In this document: piece after piece, positions 56,466-64,000 of the stretch | Numbering within the stretch: the stretch's first letter is position 1 | Layout: each line of letters begins with the position of its first letter | From: Anaerolineales bacterium | Lineage (GTDB): Bacteria > Chloroflexota > Anaerolineae > Anaerolineales > Villigracilaceae | Assembly (NCBI GenBank): GCA_016789025.1 | Contig: JAEURC010000015.1 | Span: forward strand, 1 to 64,000 | DNA length: 64,000 nt | Direction of reading: 5' to 3' | The notes under the pieces: generated by a model | The model's input: only the letters and a program-made list of their open reading frames with translations | Told to the model about the DNA's origin: nothing | Databases searched by the model: none | Program-made: the position numbers and the translations under genes

Positions 56466-57419
56466 ATGTCATTCGATGATTTTCTTGTTAACCCAATCTT
56501 GGCAGGCATTGCCTCTGTGTTAGGAATAATTTCGTTTTTCGGCGGTCTAATTGTTGCTATAACGAAATTTAGAGTATGGTTATTACAAAACCCCAATACA
56601 AAATGGTTGGTTAAAATCCCATGGGCATCGATTCTCGTCGTGATTGGTATTACTATGGGAACTGGCTTAGGGGTCAGAAATCAAGATGTACATTTGGGAT
56701 TGTCTGTAGCTTCTTCTGTTACCGTCGTTGGAGTAGGGATTCAATTACTGCAAAACAGCCTATTGTTATCAAGAACAAGAGATACTTATTACAAGCTGAC
56801 AGATTCATATAAAAACCTTTTGAACGCTATAGAGCGACTTCATAATACAGAGTTTACTTTAAGTGACTGGAATATATCTCATACAATATATGAGAATGGT
56901 GCTGGAGTCCTCAACGAAGAACTAACTATAGTGCCTGTTTCTGAGCCAGTTCATTATTATTTTATTTGGTGTAGATTTGCCCGTAATTCCGATCCCAAAG
57001 AAATTAAGTTTAGTGCAGTTAATATATCAGATAAAACGCCACTAGATTTTTATGAAGTTGCTATAACTGATAACTCTATAAAATATATGGTGATTTTAGA
57101 CCCACCTAGCATCCCGAATGCTCCTAAAAGAATAGCCATAAGTTGTGTATGTGTTGGGGTATGGAGCGATTTAGTAGAGAATGGTCAAAGTGCCGATTAT
57201 TTCCATGTTAAATATCGGACGGATTCTGTGAAAATCGAATTAATTGCTCCACATACTACAAAATGGAAAGCCTTGCATCCCGCTCCAATAACAGGTAATT
57301 CGAAAATCGAAATGACAGGGGATATTTCAAGAGCGGTTTGGGAGATAGCAAATCCATCAATTAAAAAGTATAATTATCGAGTATTCCTTGATGGAAAGAA
57401 GTTAAGAAGAGTACTATGA
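56466..57419 (+). CDS. AT-rich membrane protein with C-terminal beta-rich domain
   Basis: A 317-aa protein of unknown family. Membrane helices at about 9-33 (ILAGIASVLGIISFFGGLIVAI), about 54-70 (ASILVVIGITMGTGLGV) and about 80-98 (LGLSVASSVTVVGVGIQLL) are followed by a helical segment (RDTYYKLTDSYKNLLNAIERL) and about 190 residues of beta-rich soluble domain ending KKYNYRVFLDGKKLRRVL. Base composition is visibly lower in GC than neighbouring genes, pointing to recent acquisition. Membrane-plus-beta-domain layouts are seen in some cyclic-nucleotide-gated defence effectors, but the resemblance is architectural only. Its stop overlaps a 33-codon frame. Confidence 0.6.
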   Translation: MSFDDFLVNPILAGIASVLGIISFFGGLIVAITKFRVWLLQNPNTKWLVKIPWASILVVIGITMGTGLGVRNQDVHLGLSVASSVTVVGVGIQLLQNSLLLSRTRDTYYKLTDSYKNLLNAIERLHNTEFTLSDWNISHTIYENGAGVLNEELTIVPVSEPVHYYFIWCRFARNSDPKEIKFSAVNISDKTPLDFYEVAITDNSIKYMVILDPPSIPNAPKRIAISCVCVGVWSDLVENGQSADYFHVKYRTDSVKIELIAPHTTKWKALHPAPITGNSKIEMTGDISRAVWEIANPSIKKYNYRVFLDGKKLRRVL

Positions 57420-57517
57420 TCACGAAGTTTTATTATGATTGTTACTGTCAGTATCGAGGACCTGGTGATGATGACGACGATGACGATAAAGGTTTTCCGC
57501 CGCCACCACCAGGATGA
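57416..57517 (+). CDS. 33-aa peptide with Asp7 and Pro5 tracts
   Basis: An ATG overlapping the stop of the AT-rich membrane protein (ATGA) opens a 33-codon frame: MITKFYYDCYCQYRGPG, then seven Asp, KGF, five Pro, Gly, stop at 57515-57517. The overlap implies translational coupling. Two close cysteines (CYC) and the acidic tract suggest metal or cation binding, or an electrostatic decoy for the partner. No homologue is known to me. Real expression is unproven. Confidence 0.4.
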   Translation: MITKFYYDCYCQYRGPGDDDDDDDKGFPPPPPG

Positions 57518-57689
57518 CTTTGTTTGATAGAAAGTCGAGAGGGTTGTAAATCAGCGATTAGTTTGCATAAGCAGGAATGAGAGGTTATGCTTTCAATTTG
57601 AACAAACCTCTCTGCCGTGAAGAGTATATTGGACGTTAGATCACCATTTACGGTTAATCGTCCATCTTTTTTCTTTCCACTTTCTTCCC

Positions 57690-57811
57690 TTCGATGAACT
57701 CAGGGCGGGCTTCCCTTTCCATCAGTTATAATCCCCTCACAATTACAACTTACCAATTACTAATCCCAATCATCCAATCTCCAATCTCCAGTCTCCAGTC
57801 TCTAATCTCTA
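57690..57811. repeat. CTGAGC-type and AATCTCCAGTCTCC heptamer repeats before glyQS
   Basis: CTTCGATGAACTCAGGGCG unit, TATAAT candidate (57727-57732), then ACCAATTACTAATCCC and (caatctccaatctccagtctccagtctctaatctct) heptamers running directly into the glyQS start codon. No Shine-Dalgarno is seen. Confidence 0.75.
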
Positions 57812-60800
57812 ATGCCAAAACCCACCTTCCAATCCATCATCCTCAACCTCCAATCCTTCTGGGCAGTGCACGGATGCCTCATCACCCAGCCCTACTATAC
57901 CCAAGTCGGCGCAGGGACGATGAACCCTGCCACCTTCCTGCGCGTGCTCGGACCCGAACCGTGGAACGTGGCGTACGTCGAGCCGTCTGTCCGCCCCGAT
58001 GATGGGCGTTACGGCGAGAATCCGAATCGCTTTCAGAAGCATACGCAGTTTCAAGTGATACTCAAGCCCGACACGGGAAATCCGCAGGAACTGTATCTCG
58101 ACTCGCTCAAGGCGCTCGGCATTGACCCGCGCCAGCACGACATCCGTTTTGTGGAGGACAACTGGGAACAGCCCGCCATCTCCGCGTGGGGTTTGGGTTG
58201 GGAGGTCTGGCTCGACGGGCAGGAGATCACGCAGTTCACCTACTTCCAGCAGATGGGCGGGGTGACGCTCAACCCCGTCTCGGTCGAGATCACGTACGGG
58301 CTCGAACGCATCCTCATCGCGCTCAACAACGCCAAAGCCATCTGGGATGAAGAGTGGGGCGCGGGCGTCACGTATGGCGAGATCATCCGCCGCGAGGAGT
58401 TCGAACATTCCAAATATTATTATGAGGTCGCCGACATCGAGCGCGCCCGTCAGATGTACGATCTCTTCTCCGCCGAAGCCGACGCCTGCCTCGCGCAAGG
58501 TCTGCTCCTCCCCGCGCACGATTATGTCCTCAAATCCTCGCACACCTTCAACATCCTCGACGCCCGCGGCGCGATCAGCGTTGCCGAAAGACAAGCATTT
58601 TTCAGGAGAATGAGAGAATTGGCTCGTAAGGTGGCTGATGGATACGAAGAACACCGTAAAGAGTTGGAGTATCCGCTTCTAAAAGAAACGAAAGAAGAAA
58701 GAAGAAAGACTCTCTTTCCTCTTTCCTCTTTCCTCACTCATCCTTCATCCTTCATCCTTGAGATCGGGACTGAAGAACTCCCCGCCTCGGATGTCGACTC
58801 CGCCCAAGCGTATCTCGTATCTCGTATCCCGACTCTCCTCGACGAACTTCACCTCACGCACGGCGACATCCGCATTTACGCGACCCCGCGTCGACTCGTG
58901 ATTGCGGCTGATTCAGTTTCCCCGACTCAGCCCGACCGTGAAGAGGTGGTCAAAGGTCCACCCGCAGACAAAGCCATCGTACAACAAACTTCCAGTTTGT
59001 CTGCTGGTCAAACTGGAAGTTTGACGTACACGCCCGCCGCGCAGGGCTTTGCCAAAAAGAACAATATCAACGTCGAAGACCTCCAAGTCCGCGAACAGGA
59101 CGGAGGCAAATACGTCTTCGCCGTCGTCAAACAAAAGGGACGCCCGACTCCCGAAGTTTTGCAAGAAGCGTTGCCGAAACTGATCGCCGAATTCAAATTT
59201 GAGAAGTCCATGCGCTGGAACAACTCAGGCGTTTCGTTCTCGCGCCCCATTAGATGGTTCGTTGCATTGCTCGGTGACATGGTCATCCCGTTTGAATATG
59301 CAGGCGTTGTGAGCGGCAATGTTTCCCGCGGACTTCGCCCTTACGATTCCCCCGAAGTCAAAATCCCATCAGCGGATAAATACTTCGATGTGATTCGGGA
59401 TGCAGGGATTATTCTCGACAAAGAAGAACGCAAAGCCTCCATCGTTGAACAAGTTAAGCAAGCCGCATCATTGGTCGGTGGGGAAGCCATCATCGAAGAT
59501 GGTCTGCTCAGTGAAGTAGCCAACCTCGTCGAAATGCCCACCGCCGTCATGGGCGGATTCAACAAGGAATTTCTCTCATTGCCGCGCGATGTGTTGATCT
59601 CAGTGATGAAGAAGCACCAGAGATATTTTCCAATCCAGTCAAAAGTCGAAGGTCAAAAGTCAGACGATCCTTCGACCTTCGACCTTCGACCTTCGACCTT
59701 GTTGCCCCATTTCATCGCCATCCGCAACGGCGACGATATCGGCGTTGACATCGTCCGTCAGGGCAATGAACACGTTCTCAGCGCGAGATTCACCGACGCG
59801 AACTTCTTTGTGCGCGAAGACCTCAAACTCAAACTGGAAGAATACCGCCCCAAACTTGCCTCGCTAACCTTCCACACCAAACTCGGCTCCATGCTCGATA
59901 AATCGAGCCGTATCCTGAAACTCGGCGCGGAGGTCGGCGCGTTGCTGGGGTATCAAGGCGACTTGAACACGATCAAACATCTCGGACGCGCCGCGTATCT
60001 TTGTAAAGCGGATCTTGCCACGCAAATGGTGACCGAAATGACCTCATTACAAGGGATTATCGGCGGTGAATATGCCCTGCGTAGCGGCGAGTCTCCAGAG
60101 GTGGCGCAAGCGATTGCTGAACAATATCAAACCGTGCCGCGTTCGAAGATTGGTTTGGCGGTTGCGCTCACTGACCGACTCGATTCACTTGTGGGACTTT
60201 TCGCCGCAGGGCTGGCTCCCACAGGCGCGAAGGATCCGTTCGGTCTGCGCCGTGCCGCGATTGGAATTGTCCAGCCATTGATCGAGCATGATGTTGACTT
60301 TGACCTCGCGCTGGCAGTCAAGCGTTCGGCTATAACACAACCTATCGAGGTCGATGAGGAAACGCAAGGAAATATTTTAGAATTCATCGCCGGGCGTTTA
60401 AAAGTTGTTCTTAATGAAGCAGGCTACAAGCATGATATTGTCGAAGCCGTGCTTGTGGAGCAGTCCGCTAACCCTGCGGCATCGGCTGAGGCGGTGAAGC
60501 AGCTTCAAGCGTGGGTCGGACGCGAGGATTGGTCCACGATCCTGCCCGCGTTTGCGCGTTGTGTCCGCATCACGCGCGATCAGCAGAAGACATTCAAGGT
60601 CAATGAGAAAGCGTTTGTCGAAAAAGAAGAAAAAGATCTGTTCGCCGCGATTCAAAAAACCGTCAACCGCCAACCATCCACTGTGGACGAACTATTCGAG
60701 ATCGTCGTGAAGTTGACCCCATCCATCAACGCGTTCTTTGATAAAGTGCTGGTGATGTCAGAGGATAAAAAATTGCAGGAGAATCGCCTCGGCTTGCTGC

Positions 60801-60859
60801 AACAAATTGCCGCGTTGTCAAAAGGCATCGCCGACATGAGCAAACTCGAAGGGTTCTAA
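57812..60859 (+). CDS. glyQS: Glycyl-tRNA synthetase, fused alpha and beta subunits
   Basis: A 1015-aa single-chain bacterial-type GlyRS that charges tRNA-Gly. Residues about 1-290 are the class II catalytic alpha part ([48 protein letters not shown]), normally a separate GlyQ. After a linker, about 315-1015 is the beta part ([12 protein letters not shown]..., DALARG-like C-terminus). The linker (about 288-314) is made of GAAAGAA, CTCTTTC and TTCATCC micro-repeats read as protein. A second insertion near residue 612 ([19 protein letters not shown]) is encoded by GTCGAAGG...CCTTCGAC heptamers where other GlyRS have a short loop. The ATG directly follows a heptamer run. Confidence 0.96.
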   Translation: MPKPTFQSIILNLQSFWAVHGCLITQPYYTQVGAGTMNPATFLRVLGPEPWNVAYVEPSVRPDDGRYGENPNRFQKHTQFQVILKPDTGNPQELYLDSLKALGIDPRQHDIRFVEDNWEQPAISAWGLGWEVWLDGQEITQFTYFQQMGGVTLNPVSVEITYGLERILIALNNAKAIWDEEWGAGVTYGEIIRREEFEHSKYYYEVADIERARQMYDLFSAEADACLAQGLLLPAHDYVLKSSHTFNILDARGAISVAERQAFFRRMRELARKVADGYEEHRKELEYPLLKETKEERRKTLFPLSSFLTHPSSFILEIGTEELPASDVDSAQAYLVSRIPTLLDELHLTHGDIRIYATPRRLVIAADSVSPTQPDREEVVKGPPADKAIVQQTSSLSAGQTGSLTYTPAAQGFAKKNNINVEDLQVREQDGGKYVFAVVKQKGRPTPEVLQEALPKLIAEFKFEKSMRWNNSGVSFSRPIRWFVALLGDMVIPFEYAGVVSGNVSRGLRPYDSPEVKIPSADKYFDVIRDAGIILDKEERKASIVEQVKQAASLVGGEAIIEDGLLSEVANLVEMPTAVMGGFNKEFLSLPRDVLISVMKKHQRYFPIQSKVEGQKSDDPSTFDLRPSTLLPHFIAIRNGDDIGVDIVRQGNEHVLSARFTDANFFVREDLKLKLEEYRPKLASLTFHTKLGSMLDKSSRILKLGAEVGALLGYQGDLNTIKHLGRAAYLCKADLATQMVTEMTSLQGIIGGEYALRSGESPEVAQAIAEQYQTVPRSKIGLAVALTDRLDSLVGLFAAGLAPTGAKDPFGLRRAAIGIVQPLIEHDVDFDLALAVKRSAITQPIEVDEETQGNILEFIAGRLKVVLNEAGYKHDIVEAVLVEQSANPAASAEAVKQLQAWVGREDWSTILPAFARCVRITRDQQKTFKVNEKAFVEKEEKDLFAAIQKTVNRQPSTVDELFEIVVKLTPSINAFFDKVLVMSEDKKLQENRLGLLQQIAALSKGIADMSKLEGF

Positions 60860-60994
60860 ATTAAGGATGATTAAGAGTTTTATCTAATCGGACAATGTTG
60901 GGTATAATCCCGTCATCGTCAAGTGGGGATGTAGCCAGTCAATTCGCGCATCGTTCTCTTCGTCAATGCAACGTCTTTTGAAAAGGAGAAAACC

Positions 60995-61255
60995 ATGTCC
61001 AAGTCAAAAGTTCGGATCGCTGTTTCCCTGTTGATCGGTTTGGTGATCGTTCTAGCAGTATTCGCCACTGTGCAGGCGGCATCCTCGCGAGCCAGCCTGA
61101 GCGGGGAGCGAGCCGTCACTACCGCAGGCTTGTTGCCCGATATGAGCCACGTTCGGAGTGCAGGCTTCACTGGCGGACAAAACCTCAATTCGTATAATGA
61201 CAGTTCGTATCAAGGTGAAGGCGGAGGCTGTGACCACGACAGCCCAGACGATTAA
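60995..61255 (+). CDS. Small secreted acidic peptide
   Basis: An 86-aa protein with a clear Sec signal (VRIAVSLLIGLVIVLAVFATVQA, cleavage likely after AQA-like VQA near residue 28). The mature part of about 58 residues is Gly/Ser-rich with a SYNDSSYQGEGGGCDHDSPDD tail: acidic, one cysteine, two histidine-type residues, which could bind a metal. AAGGAG precedes the ATG and a good terminator follows, so it is a complete monocistronic gene. Function unknown. Confidence 0.65.
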   Translation: MSKSKVRIAVSLLIGLVIVLAVFATVQAASSRASLSGERAVTTAGLLPDMSHVRSAGFTGGQNLNSYNDSSYQGEGGGCDHDSPDD

Positions 61256-61282
61256 GGTCCATTGAAATTCAAGAAACATAGC

Positions 61283-61313
61283 AAGGGCAGATGAATATCT
61301 GCCCTTCTTCTTT
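61283..61313 (+). terminator. Terminator of the secreted-peptide gene
   Basis: AAGGGCAGAT (61283-61292), loop GAAT, ATCTGCCCTT (61297-61306), then CTTCTTTT. Confidence 0.85.
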
Positions 61314-61350
61314 TAATGTGCCGAATCTGCAAACACGTCTATAATTCACT

Positions 61351-61420
61351 CAACCTGTTTACGTGTCTACTTGTTTATGTGTTTACCTGTTTACTTGTTT
61401 ACGTATTTACCTGTCTACTT
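61351..61420. repeat. TTTACYTG octamer micro-repeat before dnaG
   Basis: About eight degenerate octamers (cctgtttacgtgtctacttgtttatgtgtttacctg...) filling the dnaG leader up to six bases before its ATG. A TATAAT lies at 61340-61345. Confidence 0.8.
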
Positions 61421-61425
61421 AACCC

Positions 61426-63381
61426 ATGTCCACCATTGATGAAATCAAATCCAAAATAGACATCGTTGACCTCGTCTCGGAGGCGGGAGTCAAACTGCGC
61501 CACGCGGGGAAGAATTACACGGGGTTCTGCCCGTTTCACGATAACAAACATTCGCCCGCGTTCGTCGTCTGGCCCGAGACGGGGACGTGGCGCTGCTTCG
61601 GTCAATGCAACGAGGGCGGCGACATTTTCAAGTTCGTGATGAAGCGCGAAGGGTTGGATTTCAAAGAGGCGTTGCAAAAACTCGCCGCGCGCGCAGGTGT
61701 GGAGTTAAAAGAATATCAAAGAGAAACGCCTCAGCAGAAAGAAGCGTATGAAAACCTTCGCAAGTTGTTGGAAGATGCGATCATTTATTATCGCAGTCAT
61801 TTGTTCGCCAACAAAAATATTCTCGATTACCTCCATGAAAAACGCGGACTGAACGATTCAACTATCGAAACATTCGGCTTGGGATACGCGCCCGCAGGCT
61901 ACGACAACCTCCTCAACCATTTCACCCAACGCGGCTACTCCGAACAAGACTTAATTGATTCGGGTCTATTATCTGTACGCGAATCTGAATCTCAAATCTC
62001 CAGTCTCCAGTCTCGTTCTTTCGACCGCTTCCGCAACCGCATCATGATTCCTATCCGCGATGAGCAGGGACGCATGGCGGGATTCGGCGCGCGCATCGTG
62101 GACCCGAACGACATCCCGAAGTTTCTCAACTCGCCCGAAACCCCGATCTTTTCAAAGGGACGCCTGCTCTACGGACTGGATCGCGCGCGTAAACCGATTC
62201 GGACCGCTGACCAAGCCGTCATTGTCGAAGGCTATCTCGATGTGATCGCATTGCACCAAGCGGGATACGAAAACGTCGTCTCGCCGATGGGCACCGCGTT
62301 GACCGAAGACCAAATGAGATTGCTGAAAAAATTCACGCGGCGAATCGTCCTTGCGCTTGACCCAGATACTGCGGGACAAAAAGCCGTACTGCGCGGACTC
62401 GATGCGGCGCGTTCCGCGATGGATAAAGAAGGGGAGTTGGGCTTCGATGCCCGAGGATTGCTTCGCAATGAGTCTCGTCTGCAAGCCGATCTGCGCGTGG
62501 CGACGATGCCCGATGATCTTGACCCCGATGAAATTGTGGCGCGTGATAAAGATGAATGGAAGAAGTTGATCGAAGACGCGAAGCCCATCGTCACGCATGT
62601 GATGGAGACTCTCGCGGCGGGACAAAACATCAACGACCCGAAGGTGAAGAATCGAATCGCCGCGCAGGTGCTTCCGCTGATCGAAGATCTGCCTAACGCG
62701 TTGGAACGCGACACGTATCGTCAGGCGCTGGCGCGGATGTTGAGGGTGGATGAACGCTCCCTACTGGCGACCCAGGCCCAAGGCGGCGTACTGAGCGGGT
62801 CGAAGTATCCGCGAGTGAGGCGACCGAGACAGGTTGAGAAGACCGAAGTACGCGAATCCACTTCGCCTGTCACGGTGTCGGTTTCATCCAGTAAAGCGGT
62901 TGAGGAATACGTCATCGGCGTGTTGTTCAGAAAACCTGAGTTGTTGTATCGGCTGGATCGGTCGTTGCAAGAGTTTGGGTTGATCGCGTTGACCGCCAAA
63001 GATTTTGACTATACCGATAATCAAATGTTGTTTCGGTTGATCCGTGAATCGGTGGAACAGGATAAGACCGAGCATCACGATTTCGTTGTGGACTCGCTGC
63101 CCGAGACGTTGCAAGCGCGTTCGCAAGAGTTGGTGAAAGAGGCGGAGAAACTCGACCGCGTCGAAGAAAAACTGCTCGAGGAATTGCTGCGGGGCGTGAT
63201 CAAATTGCGGCGCGTGGCGGCGGGGGAGAATATCAATCAGTTGCGCTTTTTGCAGGAGGAGGCGCATGAGAGCGGAGACGCGCGCGCATCGTCGTATCAG
63301 GATCTGGTGTTACAGCATACGCGGCTGTTGCGCGATCTCGATCAGGCGCACCGAAAAATGGCGGTCAAACGGTTGGAATAA
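61426..63381 (+). CDS. dnaG: DNA primase
   Basis: A 651-aa primase that makes RNA primers at the replication fork. The zinc-binding CHC2 domain has C35, H38, C57 and C61 (CPFH...WRCFGQC). The polymerase core contains RFRNRIMIPIRDEQGRMAGFGAR, and the TOPRIM domain has VIVEGYLDVIALHQAG with the catalytic Glu and ALDPDTAGQKA. Two stretches are repeat-derived: SESQISSLQSRS (61987-62022, AATCTCCAGTCTCC heptamers) just before RFRNR, and VLSGSKYPRVRRPR (about 62785-62826, CTGAGCGGGTCGAAGTATCCG unit) in the C-terminal linker. rpoD follows after a repeat. Confidence 0.96.
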   Translation: MSTIDEIKSKIDIVDLVSEAGVKLRHAGKNYTGFCPFHDNKHSPAFVVWPETGTWRCFGQCNEGGDIFKFVMKREGLDFKEALQKLAARAGVELKEYQRETPQQKEAYENLRKLLEDAIIYYRSHLFANKNILDYLHEKRGLNDSTIETFGLGYAPAGYDNLLNHFTQRGYSEQDLIDSGLLSVRESESQISSLQSRSFDRFRNRIMIPIRDEQGRMAGFGARIVDPNDIPKFLNSPETPIFSKGRLLYGLDRARKPIRTADQAVIVEGYLDVIALHQAGYENVVSPMGTALTEDQMRLLKKFTRRIVLALDPDTAGQKAVLRGLDAARSAMDKEGELGFDARGLLRNESRLQADLRVATMPDDLDPDEIVARDKDEWKKLIEDAKPIVTHVMETLAAGQNINDPKVKNRIAAQVLPLIEDLPNALERDTYRQALARMLRVDERSLLATQAQGGVLSGSKYPRVRRPRQVEKTEVRESTSPVTVSVSSSKAVEEYVIGVLFRKPELLYRLDRSLQEFGLIALTAKDFDYTDNQMLFRLIRESVEQDKTEHHDFVVDSLPETLQARSQELVKEAEKLDRVEEKLLEELLRGVIKLRRVAAGENINQLRFLQEEAHESGDARASSYQDLVLQHTRLLRDLDQAHRKMAVKRLE

Positions 63382-63395
63382 TAAAAGGCTTTTTA

Positions 63396-63478
63396 ACCAC
63401 AAAGGACACGAAGTACACAAAGTTTCTAAAACTTTAGGGTTTAAACCTTCGTGACCTTTGTGTACTTCGTGGTAAAAA
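63396..63478. repeat. ACCACAAAGGACACGAAG inverted repeat
   Basis: Left arm ACCACAAAGGACACGAAGTA, right arm TACTTCGTGGT-type with CCTTTGTGTACTTCGTGGT; nearly perfect long hairpin between dnaG and rpoD. Related to 1617-1650. Confidence 0.85.
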
Positions 63479-63532
63479 CGATTTTTCGCACTCGTAACAA
63501 TCCAAGTGAGATGGCGTCTGGTTAACGGGACT

Positions 63533-64000
63533 ATGGCAGAACACAAACGGACCGTATCGAACAATTCTCAAAAAAATGAACGAACACCGCGCGACGCGGA
63601 ATTTTCCGATTCGTCCCTGCCTGTGGATGTGGACGCCATGCTGAACGAACTGCCCGAACTGGCGCGCGACGATGCTCCGGACCCCGATGCCAGCGCGTTG
63701 TCACAACAAGAAGACTTGCTCGACGAACCAATTGACCTGAAAGACCCCGCGTTTGCCGCCGAACTCGCCGACGATCCCGTGCGTTTGTATTTGCGCGAGA
63801 TCGGTCAGGTTAACTTGCTCGACGCCAACAGCGAGTTCCATCTAGCGACCATGATCGAAGCGAATCGCCTGATCGTGTCGCTGGGTCGCCATCCGTTGCG
63901 CAAGGGGCTTTCCACCGAGTGCGCGATCTATCACGCGCTCATCGCTGAAATGCTCACCTCGTGGGAACGCCTGCTCGAAGACACTTCGCGGCTCCACTGC
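63533..64000 (+). CDS. rpoD: Primary sigma factor RpoD (3' partial)
   Basis: The frame is open from ATG 63533 to the window end (156 codons). After an acidic, poorly conserved N-terminal region comes sigma region 1.2: DDPVRLYLREIGQVNLLDANSEF, then HLATMIEANRLI, the standard start of vegetative sigma-70. The classic rpsU-dnaG-rpoD macromolecular-synthesis order is kept for dnaG-rpoD. It should recognise the TTGACA/TATAAT promoters seen in this window. Core-binding regions 2-4 lie outside the window. The start has a weak Shine-Dalgarno (GGGA). Confidence 0.93.
   Translation, partial: MAEHKRTVSNNSQKNERTPRDAEFSDSSLPVDVDAMLNELPELARDDAPDPDASALSQQEDLLDEPIDLKDPAFAAELADDPVRLYLREIGQVNLLDANSEFHLATMIEANRLIVSLGRHPLRKGLSTECAIYHALIAEMLTSWERLLEDTSRLHC

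Noticed and set aside
57770..61420. CRISPR array suggested by dense short repeats
   Set aside because: Units are 7-8 bp, degenerate and contiguous, without unique spacers of 30-40 bp or cas genes.

Overview
The window looks like a chromosomal segment of an uncultivated-type Chloroflexota, most likely class Anaerolineae. This is inference from gene content, not from a marker comparison: a single-chain glycyl-tRNA synthetase carrying both alpha and beta parts, a threonyl-tRNA synthetase lacking the TGS domain behind a T-box, infC-rpmI-rplT, dnaG followed by rpoD, DUF711 and DUF2877 proteins, and a very high load of short palindromic and micro-tandem repeats between (and inside) genes. Lipobox signals occur and no LPS genes are seen.

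Layout. 1-4.8 kb: end of an ATP-grasp gene, a proC remnant, a virulence-factor-family protein, a RACo-like [2Fe-2S]/ASKHA protein and a homocysteine S-methyltransferase (corrinoid/C1 metabolism). 4.8-8.5 kb, minus strand: a seven-gene accessory operon led by an ArsR regulator whose consensus promoter carries a perfect palindrome. 8.5-12.1 kb: AllH-like DUF2877, tRNA-Val(GAC), T-box leader, thrS. 12.1-19.1 kb, minus strand: small conserved proteins, an ECF sigma factor, a LuxR-DUF805 fusion, Imm-5-like, DinB and methyltransferase genes, lipA and nfeD. 19.1-26.9 kb: TauE/SafE and divergent Rrf2, squalene/phytoene synthase, YbaK, MFS, methyltransferase, GNAT, SCP2, lone hutU. 27-31.2 kb: infC (ATC start), rpmI, rplT, macrodomain, TrmH/SpoU methyltransferase, DUF711. 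31.3-34.3 kb: a START-like/zinc-ribbon/nucleotide-cyclase fusion and a lipoprotein.

34.3-42.5 kb is a complete phosphate regulon: PhoP, a DUF3267 zincin, PhoR, PstS (with a candidate Pho box), PstC, PstA, PstB and PhoU. 42.6-45.4 kb holds two NarK-type transporters. 46-49.4 kb has an FmdE protein, an unknown small protein, galactokinase and a coiled-coil membrane protein.

The accessory island at 49.5-57.5 kb is the most unusual part. It has a TIR protein, a REC-GGDEF protein, a protein with two divergent GGDEF-like domains fused to a 2H-phosphoesterase-like domain, a STAND ATPase with TPRs overlapping it by 8 bases, a coiled-coil partner, a toxin-antitoxin pair, a frameshifted TIR pseudogene plus a second TIR-like relic, and an AT-rich membrane protein coupled to a 33-aa Asp-tract peptide. 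I read it as a candidate nucleotide-signalling conflict system; its function is unproven. The window closes with glyQS, a small secreted peptide, dnaG and the start of rpoD.

Two genome-wide habits stand out. First, 7-8 bp degenerate tandem repeats and CTGAGC-type repeats sit at gene borders and are translated in frame inside glyQS, dnaG, ybaK, pstA and the SpoU methyltransferase. Second, several genes have a -10 hexamer only 6-8 bases before the start codon, suggesting leaderless mRNAs.
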